DNA of 37,282 nucleotides from Brevibacterium sp. (GTDB taxonomy: Bacteria; Actinomycetota; Actinomycetes; Actinomycetales; Brevibacteriaceae), in NCBI GenBank assembly GCA_030457025.1, contig JAKDSA010000022.1:1-37282 (forward strand). The letters are read 5' to 3'. Of the stretch, positions 24,143 to 32,792 are shown one piece after another. Below the pieces are notes generated by a model, which did no database searches, was not told where the DNA came from, and saw nothing but the letters and a program-made list of their open reading frames with translations. Positions within the stretch are counted from its first letter, which is position 1, and each line of letters starts with the position of its first letter. A program made the position numbers and the translations under genes.

Positions 24143-25570
24143 TCAGCCCGGCGTGTTCTGACCGTGCGAGTTCTTGAGGAAGAACGACCCGAAGATGCCG
24201 AATATGCCGATGACGGCGGCAACGAAGAAGGCGACGTTGGCGCCGTGGACCATGCCCTCGACGCCATAGACTTCGGGGTCGCGGGTCGTGGAGACCATGA
24301 TGGTGACCAGGACCGCGGTGCCCACTGAGGCGGCGATCTGACGGAAGGTGTTGTTGAGCGCCGTGCCGTGAGGGATGAGACGCGGTGGCAGCTGATTGAG
24401 AGCCGCCGTCGTCACCGGCATCATCACCATGGCCACACCGAACATGCGGATCGTGTTGATGATCGCGAGGTAGAGGAACGTGGTGTCGGATTTCAAACCT
24501 GCGAACAGGAACGTGGTGACGGTGACCAGTGTGAATCCGGCGACGGCCAGCCACTTGGCTCCGACGGCGTCGAAGATTCGTCCGGTGACCGGGGACATCA
24601 GTCCCATCACTGCTGCGCCGGGCAGAAGCACGAGTCCCGATTCCATGGCGGAGAAGTCGTTCATATTCTGCATGTACAGCGGCAGGATCATCATCCCGCC
24701 GATCATGACGATGAACACGCACATGCCCAGGGCCGTATTGAGGGTGAACATCGGGTAGCGGAGCACACGGAACTCGAGCATCGGCTGCTCCAGCTTGAGC
24801 TGGCGCGGAACGAAGATGGCCAGAGCGATCACTCCGACGGCAAGCGGGATGAGGACCTGAAGACTCAGCCATCCTGCGTCGCCGGCGGTGCCGAAGCCGA
24901 ACAGCAGCCCGCCGAAGCCGAATGTCGAGAGGATGATTGAGAAGACGTCGAGCTTGGGGTATGTGCGTTCGGTGACGTTCTTGAGGATGAAGTAGGCGAA
25001 GATGATGTCGATGATCGCGATCGGCAGCATCATGTAGAAGAGAGTCTCCCACGGCAGGTGATCGACGATCCAGCCGGAGAGGCTGGGGCCGATGGCGGGG
25101 GCGAAGGCGATGACGAGACCGAACATGCCCATCGCGGTTCCGCGCTTCTCCACGGGGAAGATGGCGAAGAGGATGGTCTGCATCAGCGGCATGATGATGC
25201 CGCCGCTCGAGGCCTGAATCACGCGTCCGAGGAGAAGGACAGGATAGGCAGGTGCCAGTGCACAGACCAGCGTGCCGACGATGAACAGCAGCATCGCGGT
25301 GAGGAACAGTCCTCGTGTGGTGAATTTCTGGATCAGGAAGGCCGTAATCGGGATCATGATGCCGTTGACAAGCATGAAGCTCGTCGTCACCCACTGGGCG
25401 GCGCTGGCCGAGATGTCGAAGGACCGCATGAATGCCGGCAGCGCGGTGTTGAGCAGGGTCTGGTTGAGGATGATGACGAATGCACCGGAGACGAGGACCG
25501 CAAGAACCACATTCCGATTGATCGGCTTGCCGTCGGACGTCGTGTACTGCCCGCTGTCCTCTTTTGTCAC
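24143..25570 (-). CDS. DHA2-family multidrug efflux MFS transporter (EmrB/QacA-like)
   Basis: This 475-residue transporter has about fourteen membrane segments, as in the DHA2 family. The GTG at 25570 has GAAGGA 6 bases upstream. Recognisable family segments are LNTALPAFMRSFDISASAAQ near the N-terminus (substrate-proton pocket) and LLLGRVIQASSGGIIMPLMQ, which covers the motif-C-like helix. GMFGLVIAFAPAIGPSLSGW is the antiporter motif C proper. Such pumps expel drugs or toxic metabolites with proton antiport. Its stop abuts the SRPBCC stop (24142/24143). A TAGAAT hexamer at 25673-25678 on the minus strand could be a -10 box about 100 bases upstream of the start. Confidence 0.9.
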   Translation of the reverse strand: MTKEDSGQYTTSDGKPINRNVVLAVLVSGAFVIILNQTLLNTALPAFMRSFDISASAAQWVTTSFMLVNGIMIPITAFLIQKFTTRGLFLTAMLLFIVGTLVCALAPAYPVLLLGRVIQASSGGIIMPLMQTILFAIFPVEKRGTAMGMFGLVIAFAPAIGPSLSGWIVDHLPWETLFYMMLPIAIIDIIFAYFILKNVTERTYPKLDVFSIILSTFGFGGLLFGFGTAGDAGWLSLQVLIPLAVGVIALAIFVPRQLKLEQPMLEFRVLRYPMFTLNTALGMCVFIVMIGGMMILPLYMQNMNDFSAMESGLVLLPGAAVMGLMSPVTGRIFDAVGAKWLAVAGFTLVTVTTFLFAGLKSDTTFLYLAIINTIRMFGVAMVMMPVTTAALNQLPPRLIPHGTALNNTFRQIAASVGTAVLVTIMVSTTRDPEVYGVEGMVHGANVAFFVAAVIGIFGIFGSFFLKNSHGQNTPG

Positions 25571-26015
25571 CGAAGTTCCTTCTTTCCCTTACTCGTCTGA
25601 TTCCATCGGCCCGTTCGGTGCCGGCGCAGACCTGTCCGACTGCACCGGTTCTGTCCCCAACCGGGCTGTGCGATTCTACTCCCTACGGTCCGACCTCTAC
25701 TGACAGGGTATCGGCAGCAGGCAAGGGAGTGTGGCACAGAGGCATCCCGGAGACACCCGACTGTCCACCGCCGAGGCGATGCCTGAGATCGTCAGTCACA
25801 TCGCCATCTTGATTCGCCGAAACCGATGAGCCGGCAGGCTGAGTTATAGACGTCGACAGGATGTTGGGTGGTCGGAGTCGACAGCTGCAATTCTCGCTGC
25901 TGCCGCGTCATACATCGTTGTCGAGCCGGTGGACTCTCGTTGTCGAGCCGGTCGACGACAGGGCGCAGCCCGCTCCGTTGGCCAATTGACGCAGCGGATT
26001 GGAGCAGCTGCCTGA
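25571..26015. other. 445-base intergenic region with a short direct repeat
   Basis: No gene is supported here. The first 130 bases are probably the promoter and leader of the minus-strand efflux gene. A 15-base direct repeat CGTTGTCGAGCCGGT occurs at 25916-25930 and 25938-25952, in the tail beyond the aldo/keto reductase stop at 26016. Open frames of 75-135 codons exist on both strands but show no family pattern and no ribosome-binding sites. Confidence 0.5.
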
Positions 26016-27023
26016 TCACACGATCCGCGTCTCCGGGGATTTGGTCTTCGCCGGATCCGTTTCGGGTAGATCACCGAGGGCATCATCGATGCGGGAGAGC
26101 ACCTCGGCGTCGAGCTTCACACCGGCTGCGGCGACATTCGAGTCGACCTGTTCGGGACGTGAGGCACCGACGAGTGCGGTCGCAACATTGTCGTTGGCGA
26201 GCACCCAGGCGATGGCGAGCTGTGCCATCGTCAAGCCCAGGTCGGCGGCGATGGGTTCGAGCTCGGCGACCGCGTTGAGCGTGTCATCGTCGAGATAGCG
26301 GCCGGTGATCATGTCTTTGCCGCCCTTCTCATCGGTGGCCCGGGATCCGGCAGGCGCCGGCTGTCCCGGCTTGTATTTGCCGGTGAGTACGCCCTGCGCG
26401 ATCGGTGACCACACGACCTGGGAGACCCCGAGTTCCTTGGACGCAGGGACGACCTCGGATTCGATGACGCGCCAGAGCATGTTGTACTGCGGCTGATTCG
26501 ACACGAGCTGGATGCCGTGGCCGCGGGCCAGATGATGGGCTGCGCGGATCTGATCGGCGTTCCACTCGCTCACGCCGATGTAGAGGGCCTTGCCGGCGCG
26601 TACGACATCTGCGAAGGCCTGCATGGTCTCTTCCAGCGGGGTCTCGTAGTCGTATCGATGGGCCTGATAGAGGTCGACGTAGTCGGTGCCCAGGCGCGAG
26701 AGCGAGCCGTTGATCGATTCCGTGATGTGCTTGCGGGACAGGCCGGTGTCATTGTGTCCCTTGGGTCCGGTGGGGAAGTAGACCTTGGTGAAGATCTCCA
26801 GGGACTCGCGACGCTGTCCCTTGAGGGCATCGCCGAGGACCTGCTCGGCCACGGTGTTCGCGTACACGTCGGCGGTGTCGAAGGTCGAGATGCCTGCGTC
26901 GAGAGCGGCGTGAACACATTTCGTCGCGGTGTCGTTCTCCACCTGGGAACCGTGCGTGAGCCAGTTTCCGTAGGTGATCTCCGAGATCTTCAGGCCGCTG
27001 TTTCCAAGATATCTGTGCTCCAT
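26016..27023 (-). CDS. Aldo/keto reductase (voltage-gated K+ channel beta / YghZ-like group)
   Basis: This 335-residue NADPH-dependent (beta/alpha)8 barrel enzyme carries the catalytic tetrad positions: aspartate and tyrosine in FDTADVYANTVAEQVLG, lysine in EIFTKVYFPTG and histidine in YVDLYQAHRYD. The N-terminus EHRYLGNSGLKISEITYG and the cofactor segment ALVGASRPEQVDSNVAA near the C-terminus are typical of the group. It reduces aldehydes or ketones in the cytosol; the substrate is unknown. The gene starts 9 bases after the stop of the GntR gene, so the two form an operon. That regulator probably controls it. Confidence 0.92.
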   Translation of the reverse strand: MEHRYLGNSGLKISEITYGNWLTHGSQVENDTATKCVHAALDAGISTFDTADVYANTVAEQVLGDALKGQRRESLEIFTKVYFPTGPKGHNDTGLSRKHITESINGSLSRLGTDYVDLYQAHRYDYETPLEETMQAFADVVRAGKALYIGVSEWNADQIRAAHHLARGHGIQLVSNQPQYNMLWRVIESEVVPASKELGVSQVVWSPIAQGVLTGKYKPGQPAPAGSRATDEKGGKDMITGRYLDDDTLNAVAELEPIAADLGLTMAQLAIAWVLANDNVATALVGASRPEQVDSNVAAAGVKLDAEVLSRIDDALGDLPETDPAKTKSPETRIV

Positions 27024-27032
27024 GGATCCAGC

Positions 27033-27752
27033 CTACTGCTGGGCGGGCGGACTGGACACCCCCCGCCGGAGCATCGTCGAATCGAAGGCTGCCGATGACC
27101 TCGCCGAGGTGGCCGTCGGTGGGGCGTTCTCCGCGAGGTGTCCGCGCAGGGTGGTGGCGAACGCGGCAGAGTCGCCGGTGCGCAGGTGCTCGACCAGCGA
27201 GACGTGTTCGGCGATGATCTCTTCGCATCGGTCGAGGAGTCGTTCCCCGGAGGCGAAGAGGATGAAGCGGTGCCGGTCGGAGAGCTGCGTATACAGTTCC
27301 AGCATCACCTGGTTGTCTCCGGCCTCGACGAAGCCGCGATGGAAGGCCAGCGTCAGGTCGATGAAGGCGGTGATGTCGCCGGAGTCGAAGGCCTCCCTCT
27401 GAGCCTCGATCGAATGGTCGAGACCATCGGCCAGTTTCTGCCGCAGCGCATCCGGGGCTCGGTCGACAGCAGTCGTCTCGAGCACGAATCGGGCATCGGC
27501 GAGTTCGGCGACGGTGCGCTCATCGACTCCCTGGACGATGGCACCGCGCTTGGGGTAGATGATGATCCACCCCTCGTCCTGCAGTCGGGCGAGTGCGACC
27601 CGCACCGGCGTGCGGCTGACCTGGAGATCGGCCGCAAGACCGGTCTCACCGAGCATGGTTCCCGGCAGGTGGGTGCCGGTGAGGATCTGAGCGCGGATGA
27701 GCTGATAGGCGCGCTCGGCTGCGCTGGTGCTGCCGCCGCTGTTCGTCGCCAC
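27033..27752 (-). CDS. GntR-family transcriptional regulator, FCD (FadR) subfamily
   Basis: The protein has 239 residues from the GTG at 27752, which follows GAGGAGG. The N-terminal winged helix is clear: ERAYQLIRAQILTGTHLPG, then LAADLQVSRTPVRVALARL and the wing YPKRGAIVQG. The C-terminal FCD domain has metal-ligand positions in FHRGFVEAG and EHVSLVEHL. Such regulators bind organic acids or acyl-type ligands, often using a divalent metal. It shares an operon with the aldo/keto reductase and lies 84 bases downstream of the MFS gene. The direct-repeat element upstream of that MFS gene is a good candidate binding site. The last 35 residues are a low-complexity Ser/Thr/Ala tail. Confidence 0.9.
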   Translation of the reverse strand: MATNSGGSTSAAERAYQLIRAQILTGTHLPGTMLGETGLAADLQVSRTPVRVALARLQDEGWIIIYPKRGAIVQGVDERTVAELADARFVLETTAVDRAPDALRQKLADGLDHSIEAQREAFDSGDITAFIDLTLAFHRGFVEAGDNQVMLELYTQLSDRHRFILFASGERLLDRCEEIIAEHVSLVEHLRTGDSAAFATTLRGHLAENAPPTATSARSSAAFDSTMLRRGVSSPPAQQ

Positions 27753-27836
27753 CGAAGCCTCCTCGTCTGCCGTGCAGAAGATGTCATTGCCGTACCTGCT
27801 GATCGTCGTCCGCCTCGGGCGGGGTGATCCTCTGAC

Positions 27837-29132
27837 TCAACGTACCTGAGATGTCTTAGCGGTGGCATTCGCTGAGTGGACAGGTTCCTTCTGGCCGGGC
27901 CACCGCATCAGCGGGACCGCGCGAATCGAGAATGCCAGGGCGATGAGGAGGACGATGGTGGCCATCATATTGATCCACAGGAACCCACCAGCCTGCAGCA
28001 CCGTGCCGGCCATGCCCGCCATGAGCGCACCGCCGAGATTCATCGCCGAATCCGAGGCACCCTGCAGGGTGACCTTCGCATGCTGTGGCACCGAGGCCGT
28101 GAGCAGCGCGGACCCGCCGATGAGGAACATCGACCAGCCGATGCCGAGGAAGATGAGTGCCGTGCTCAACAGGACCATGGACGAGACCTCGGCCGCGGCA
28201 TCGACGACGCCGAGAGTGATGGCGGTGGCGAAGACGACGACACCGCCGGCGATCACCGTTCCCGGCCCGAAACGATCGGCCATCCACCCGAACACGGGGG
28301 AGAGGGCGTACATGCCGGCGATGTGGACACTGACGACGATGCCGATCGCGCCGAGGGAGAACTCCTGGTGATCCATGTGCACTGGAGTCATGACCATGAC
28401 GTTGGTCATCATCATCTGGCCGGCGATGATCGTGATCATCGCGAACAGGGGAACCGGGCGGGCAATGGCGAAGCGCAGCGCCGGCCCCAGCTTCATCGTC
28501 GCTGGTTCAGCCCTGGAAGAGGTGGACTCAGTCACCGCCTCGGCGGCACCCGGTTTGATCTTCTTGGTCAGCGTCGATGCGACCAGCGTCGCCAGCCCGA
28601 ATGCGGTCATCGAGATCAGGTAGGGACCGGCCAGTTCGTTCATGCCCAATGCCGCGCCGAGGTGAGCGCCGGGTTCGGTGAAGCTGGGCCCGAGCACGGA
28701 GCCGACGGTCGTCGCCCACACCACCAGCGACATGGCCCGCCCAGCGGACTTCGGATCGACGAGGTCGACGGCCGCATAGCGAGCCTGCAGGCCAGAGGCG
28801 GTCGCGGAGCCGCACATCATCATGCCCAGCATGAACAGGGGCAGGAGCTGGAACGCGACGCCGAGGAGGACGACCGTCGCACCCAGAGCGCCGATGCCGA
28901 AGCCCAGAGTCAGCGCGGTTCGCCGGCCGGCCTTGCCCGCCAGCACCGCCAGGGGATAGGCGATGAGGCCGGCGCCGAGGATGACGCTCATCTGGGCGAT
29001 GCCCGCCATCGAAGTCTTGCCGGTGATCTCCTCTGCGAGCAGTCCGCCGACCGCGTAGCCGGAGGCGATTCCGGCACCGGAGAGCAGCTGCGCGGTGATC
29101 AGTTTGGCCTGTGCTCGCATGCGGGTCTTCAT
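27837..29132 (-). CDS. MFS transporter
   Basis: The protein has 431 residues with about twelve membrane segments. The ATG at 29132 has GGAAGG about 6 bases upstream. The N-terminal half contains GIAQMSVILGAGLIAYPLAV and the motif-A-like loop GKAGRRTALTLGFG; the second half contains SPVFGWMADRFGPGTVIAGG, the repeat of motif A. A charged loop (residues about 195-220, KKIKPGAAEAVTESTSSRA) separates the halves. The substrate is unknown. The promoter at 29168-29196 carries tandem operator-like repeats, suggesting tight control, probably by the GntR protein encoded just downstream. A broken enoyl-CoA hydratase remnant diverges from the same region. Confidence 0.88.
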   Translation of the reverse strand: MKTRMRAQAKLITAQLLSGAGIASGYAVGGLLAEEITGKTSMAGIAQMSVILGAGLIAYPLAVLAGKAGRRTALTLGFGIGALGATVVLLGVAFQLLPLFMLGMMMCGSATASGLQARYAAVDLVDPKSAGRAMSLVVWATTVGSVLGPSFTEPGAHLGAALGMNELAGPYLISMTAFGLATLVASTLTKKIKPGAAEAVTESTSSRAEPATMKLGPALRFAIARPVPLFAMITIIAGQMMMTNVMVMTPVHMDHQEFSLGAIGIVVSVHIAGMYALSPVFGWMADRFGPGTVIAGGVVVFATAITLGVVDAAAEVSSMVLLSTALIFLGIGWSMFLIGGSALLTASVPQHAKVTLQGASDSAMNLGGALMAGMAGTVLQAGGFLWINMMATIVLLIALAFSIRAVPLMRWPGQKEPVHSANATAKTSQVR

Positions 29133-29167
29133 CGACGCCTTCCGTCATCTGTGAGATACACTCACAC

Positions 29168-29196
29168 AACATAGCTTGGATCCAACTTGGATACAA
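29168..29196 (-). promoter_or_regulatory. Promoter with overlapping direct-repeat operator for the MFS gene
   Basis: On the minus strand, TTGTAT (plus 29191-29196) and TATGTT (plus 29168-29173) form -35 and -10 boxes with an exact 17-base spacer. The stretch reads as the 11-base tandem repeat TTGTATCCAAG / TTGGATCCAAG, so a repressor bound here would block RNA polymerase. TTGGATCCAA is itself a palindrome. The ATG lies 35 bases downstream of the -10 box. Confidence 0.65.
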
Positions 29197-29208
29197 TATG
29201 GTCTCACT

Positions 29209-29658
29209 GTCGCCGAGGACCACCACGGCGTGGGGCGGGTGTGTGAGGCGATCAAGGGCTGCGAACTGCCCGTCGCCGTCGCCATTCACGGCTACTGCAT
29301 CGGGGAGCGGCAGAGATCGCGGCCGCCGCTGACTTCAGGGTCGGCGGAACGGGGCCCTGGTATTCGATGCCCGAGGTGCGCATCGGGATTCCCTCGGTCC
29401 TCGAGTCCGTCGACCTTCACCGGCAACTGCTTCAGCGCCGAGGACATGGACACGTGCGGATTCCTCAACGCCGTCGTCGACGATTCCGCGGCCGAGGACC
29501 GGGCGCTGGGCTACCTCTACGACACGATGAGGGCCCCTCGCGCGGTCATCGCCCAGCAGAAGAGACTGCACCGGACGTGGAAGAACAGCTTCGAGCGTGA
29601 GGCGCTGGCCGACAGCAAGAAGGAGTTCGCGCTCGCCTTCGCACGCAATCACGGCTGA
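29209..29658 (+). pseudogene. Enoyl-CoA hydratase/isomerase remnant
   Basis: Three crotonase pieces lie in order but in different frames. VCEAIKGCELPVAVAIHGYC (first frame) ends at the oxyanion-hole region. A second frame gives AEIAAAADFRVGGTGAWYS and MPEVRIGIPSVLESV. The first frame resumes with NCFSAEDMDTCGFLNAVVDD through LHRTWKNSFEREALADS to the stop at 29658. At least one base is missing after the glycine-rich turn, and a segment is lost between the second and third pieces. The N-terminal third is absent; it would overlap the MFS promoter. The protein cannot be made. Confidence 0.75.
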
Positions 29659-29713
29659 GCTGAAGAGGTGTCGGGGATTGCTCGCCGAGGCGGGTGTGGG
29701 ATGAGATAGGCGA

Positions 29714-30529
29714 ATGGACTTTGTGGGATTGGTGTTCGTCGGCGTTCTGGTCGGACTGAGCACTGTGCTGTTCGGATTCGGCGGCGGCTTCGTCACCGTC
29801 CCGATCATCACCCTCGTCCACGCCGACCTCGGCAGTGACACGGCACGGGTGGCCGCGGCCACCTCGGCGCTGGTGATGCTCGTCAACGCCGTCGTCTCCA
29901 CGATCTCGACGAAGCGCGAGACTCTGGCCCACCTCAAAGGCGAATGGTGGCTGTTCATCCTCCTCGCCGCCGGTGGGGCGTTCGGGGCCTTCTGCGCGAA
30001 GTTCGCTCCCGAGGTCCTGTTGAAGTGGGGTTTCGTCATCTACATCGCGGTGACCGCGATCGACCTGCTCGCCCGTCCCGGCTTCTTCCGCCGAGGTGGG
30101 GCGCAGGTTCGCGCGAAAGCTGGGAAGGGCAGTGAAGACCTCGGCGAGGGCGGTCGCGGAATCGCGGCCCTGTTCGGTTTCCCAATCGGCGGCCTGGCCT
30201 CCTTCCTCGGCGTCGGCGGCAGCGTGATGACGGTCCCGATGATGCGCCGCTCCGGGGCGACCATGACCGTGGCGACCACCCTGGCCAACCCTCTGACCTT
30301 GGTCATCATGCTCCCCGCAGTCCTCGTCACGATCACCACCCATGCCTCCACCGAGATCCCGGGAATGATCGGCTCCGTGGATCTGCGCTCGGCGCTCGCC
30401 CTCCTCGTCGGTGCGATCCCGCTGATCGTGCTGCTGCGTCGCCGCGTCCCCAAGATCCCGGAGATCATCCACGCCTGGGGCTACGTCATCCTCCTCATCA
30501 CCGCCGGAGTCGTCGTCGCCGTGGCCTGA
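29714..30529 (+). CDS. TauE/SafE family sulfite/organosulfonate exporter-like permease
   Basis: This 271-residue membrane protein has about eight segments in two homologous halves. The first half starts VGLVFVGVLVGLSTVLFGFG followed by GGGFVTVPIITLV; the second half repeats the pattern as FPIGGLASFLGVGGSVMTV. These glycine-rich entry loops define the TauE/SafE (PF01925) family, implicated in anion export including sulfite, sulfoacetate or taurine-derived products. Only a weak ribosome-binding site precedes the ATG at 29714. No sulfonate gene is nearby, although the window opens with a sulfur amino-acid enzyme 29 kb away. The substrate is not assigned. Confidence 0.88.
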   Translation: MDFVGLVFVGVLVGLSTVLFGFGGGFVTVPIITLVHADLGSDTARVAAATSALVMLVNAVVSTISTKRETLAHLKGEWWLFILLAAGGAFGAFCAKFAPEVLLKWGFVIYIAVTAIDLLARPGFFRRGGAQVRAKAGKGSEDLGEGGRGIAALFGFPIGGLASFLGVGGSVMTVPMMRRSGATMTVATTLANPLTLVIMLPAVLVTITTHASTEIPGMIGSVDLRSALALLVGAIPLIVLLRRRVPKIPEIIHAWGYVILLITAGVVVAVA

Positions 30530-30631
30530 GCAGGGTGTGACGCCGAGCGGACGACTTGACATCGACGGGCCGCGCTATAACCTGCGCCCTCGACGATCAG
30601 GGGGCCGCTGGGTGGGTGTGCCGGGTTGGCT

Positions 30632-31333
30632 CTAGCCGTTCCAGCGGCGCTCGCGCAGCACGGTGGGCAAGCCGAAGTAGATGGGCGGCCGCGCGGAGGC
30701 TTCCTGCGCGCGGGCGGAGGATCCGCTGCCACCAGAACCTGCGCTACCAGATCCCGCGCCACCAACTCCGCTGCCACCCGATCCCGTGGCGCTCGCCCCG
30801 CCCAGCGCCCACGCGCTTTCCCAGCTGATGAGTTCGCCGGCGTGGCAGACCGGGTCGCCGCCGCTCGAAGGCGGTTCGGCCCACAGCCACAGGTTGATGC
30901 CGTACTCGACGAGGGTGAACTTCTCAGCGGATGAGCGTCCGGCGTTCTCCTTGACCAGTGCCGATCGCACCCGCGCCGAGGTGGTCTCGAGCTCCGTCCA
31001 CCCGTCCTGTCGGTGAGGGAGGAAGATCCACGTCCCCGCGGGGACGTTTTCGGGTACAAGCTCCTCGGCGGTCATGGTGTCGATGAAACCGTCTGGGTTC
31101 CCAGGTTCGGAGGTGGCGTCGCTGGCGAGGAGCTGACCGAAGCAGGTGCGGGCCACCTCGGCGGTGGGGGAGACGAGGAGGATATGGGCGGCCTCATTCC
31201 GGACGTCGTCCCAGTCCAGGTGGGTGAAGGGGTTCGCCTGCATCGTGGACAGGACCTGAAGCCAGTGCCCTGGAACCGGGGCGTCGGTGATCAGGTGCGC
31301 CGTCTCGGGCCGCTCTGAATCGTGTCGCACCAT
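30632..31333 (-). CDS. Uncharacterised protein with a Gly/Ser-rich C-terminal tract
   Basis: The protein has 233 residues. The ATG at 31333 is preferred because GAGGGG lies 8-9 bases upstream; a GTG at 31342 is in frame. No known family is recognised. Residues 1-170 look like a soluble globular domain (NPFTHLDWDDVRNEAAHIL, AGTWIFLPHRQDGWTELETT, VEYGINLWLWAEPP). They are followed by about 30 residues of almost pure Gly/Ser/Ala (GSGGSGVGGAGSGS) and a short basic end. No signal peptide or membrane segment is visible. It is divergent from the lipoprotein nuclease gene across a 160-base region that contains the ACGAATTCGT palindrome. A link to the nuclease pair is possible but rests only on position. 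Confidence 0.65.
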   Translation of the reverse strand: MVRHDSERPETAHLITDAPVPGHWLQVLSTMQANPFTHLDWDDVRNEAAHILLVSPTAEVARTCFGQLLASDATSEPGNPDGFIDTMTAEELVPENVPAGTWIFLPHRQDGWTELETTSARVRSALVKENAGRSSAEKFTLVEYGINLWLWAEPPSSGGDPVCHAGELISWESAWALGGASATGSGGSGVGGAGSGSAGSGGSGSSARAQEASARPPIYFGLPTVLRERRWNG

Positions 31334-31493
31334 TGTCTGCACCCCTCAATAACGAATTCGTCACTTTGCGTCCGCAGCTAGTGCAGCCGCCGCAATTCAG
31401 TCATATCATTTCTGTAGTGGATCGCGACGCGGCGTCTTTGCCGCGCACGGTCCACGACCACGTTCTCACCTCTTTGTGCACGACTGGACACCC

Positions 31494-32663
31494 ATGCCCT
31501 TCTTCGTCTTCCTCAACCATGCCACGAAACGCCTGCGGGCAGGCCTGATCTTCGCTTTCATCGCTGTCCTCAGCCTCGCTCTTCTCTCCGCCTGCGCTGA
31601 GGGCGGCGACGTCGAAGCTGGAGCCGATGAGGCTTCCCGGAGTTCGGAACCGAGCCCAGCAGCTGATGCGACGACGGCGCCTGCAGCCCAGTCGGAGACC
31701 GCTGAGCCCGGTCAGAACAGCCAGGACAGCTCGGGTGGGGGCAGGGCCGAGGAGACAGAACAGGGCCGGGCCGGTGGTTCGACTCCCGGCACAGCCCTGG
31801 CGATGCTCGAGGAGCTGGAGGTCAAGGGGCGGGCCCCGAAGACCGGGTACGACGCGGACCTCTTCACATGGCGGTCTGACGCAGACCGCAATGGCTGCGA
31901 CACCCGCAATGATGTTCTGCGCCGCGACCTGCGCGACATCACCCTCAAGGCAGGGACGAAGGGCTGCGTCGTCATCGCCGGTGACCTCAGCGACGAATAC
32001 AAGGGCGAGACCTACGCCTTCGACCGCGACCCGAACAACATCGACATCGATCACATCATCGCCCGCTCCAACGCCTGGCAGACCGGGGCCGCGAAGTTCG
32101 ATGAGGACACGCTCAGGGAGTTCGGCAACGACCCGCTCAACCTGTTGGCCGTGAGCTCGAGCCTGAACCGGCAGAAGGGTGACGGCGATGCCGCGACCTG
32201 GCTGCCACCGGCCAAGAGCTACCGCTGCGACTACGTCTCCCGCCAGATTGCGATCAAGCACAAGTACGAGCTGTGGGTCGTCAAAGCGGAGAAGTCCGCG
32301 ATGCAGCGAGTGCTTGGCACCTGCAGCAACCAGCCCGCGTTCACGAAGGACGTCGCCTGGCCAGAGCCAGGTGAGGGCGACAACGTGAAGACGGCGGAGG
32401 ACGCCTCGACGAAGAAGAAGTCGAGTTCGAAGAAGTCATCGGGTTCAAGGAAGAAGACGAGCTCGGGATCGAGCTCCGGATCGGGATCGGATTCGCCTGG
32501 CGCGGGGTCGAAGCGGTCCGGCTCAGGTTCGGGCTCGTCAGGCTCGGTCTATTTCGAGAACTGCACCGCTGCTCGTGATGCCGCAGCCGCACCCGTTCAC
32601 CGAGGCGACCCGGGGTATGCGTCCCACCTGGATCGCGACGGTGACGGAGTCGGCTGCGAATAG
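31494..32663 (+). CDS. Secreted lipoprotein HNH nuclease (DUF1524 family) with Excalibur domain
   Basis: The protein has 389 residues from the ATG at 31494; a GTG at 31476 would add six. An N-terminal signal ends in a lipobox (LLSAC, Cys34), so the protein is exported and lipid-anchored. After a Ser/Ala/Thr linker, the nuclease domain carries the family signatures: NGCDTRND (residues about 133-140), IDIDHIIARSNAW with catalytic His187, GNDPLNLLAV, and LNRQKGDGD with Asn225. A basic Lys/Ser linker (residues about 305-350) leads to a C-terminal Excalibur motif, FENCTAARDAAAA to DRDGDGVGCE, a calcium-binding-like module. It is expected to degrade extracellular DNA or act on incoming DNA. Activity is inferred from conserved residues. 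Confidence 0.88.
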   Translation: MPFFVFLNHATKRLRAGLIFAFIAVLSLALLSACAEGGDVEAGADEASRSSEPSPAADATTAPAAQSETAEPGQNSQDSSGGGRAEETEQGRAGGSTPGTALAMLEELEVKGRAPKTGYDADLFTWRSDADRNGCDTRNDVLRRDLRDITLKAGTKGCVVIAGDLSDEYKGETYAFDRDPNNIDIDHIIARSNAWQTGAAKFDEDTLREFGNDPLNLLAVSSSLNRQKGDGDAATWLPPAKSYRCDYVSRQIAIKHKYELWVVKAEKSAMQRVLGTCSNQPAFTKDVAWPEPGEGDNVKTAEDASTKKKSSSKKSSGSRKKTSSGSSSGSGSDSPGAGSKRSGSGSGSSGSVYFENCTAARDAAAAPVHRGDPGYASHLDRDGDGVGCE

Positions 32664-32792
32664 TCGCCGCTGGTTGCCGGGGCAGCTGATCTCCTCGGCG
32701 GCAGAACAGTTTCGTTTTCAACAGATAACGAATCGGTGACGGAATGGGTGAAAGCGACTGCTGTAGAGACAACCTGCCCTAACATTTCAAGC

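Noticed and set aside
29176-29208. Plus-strand start at the MFS operator (MDPTWIQYGL)
   Set aside because: This translates the operator repeats of the opposite strand; crotonase similarity starts only after it.
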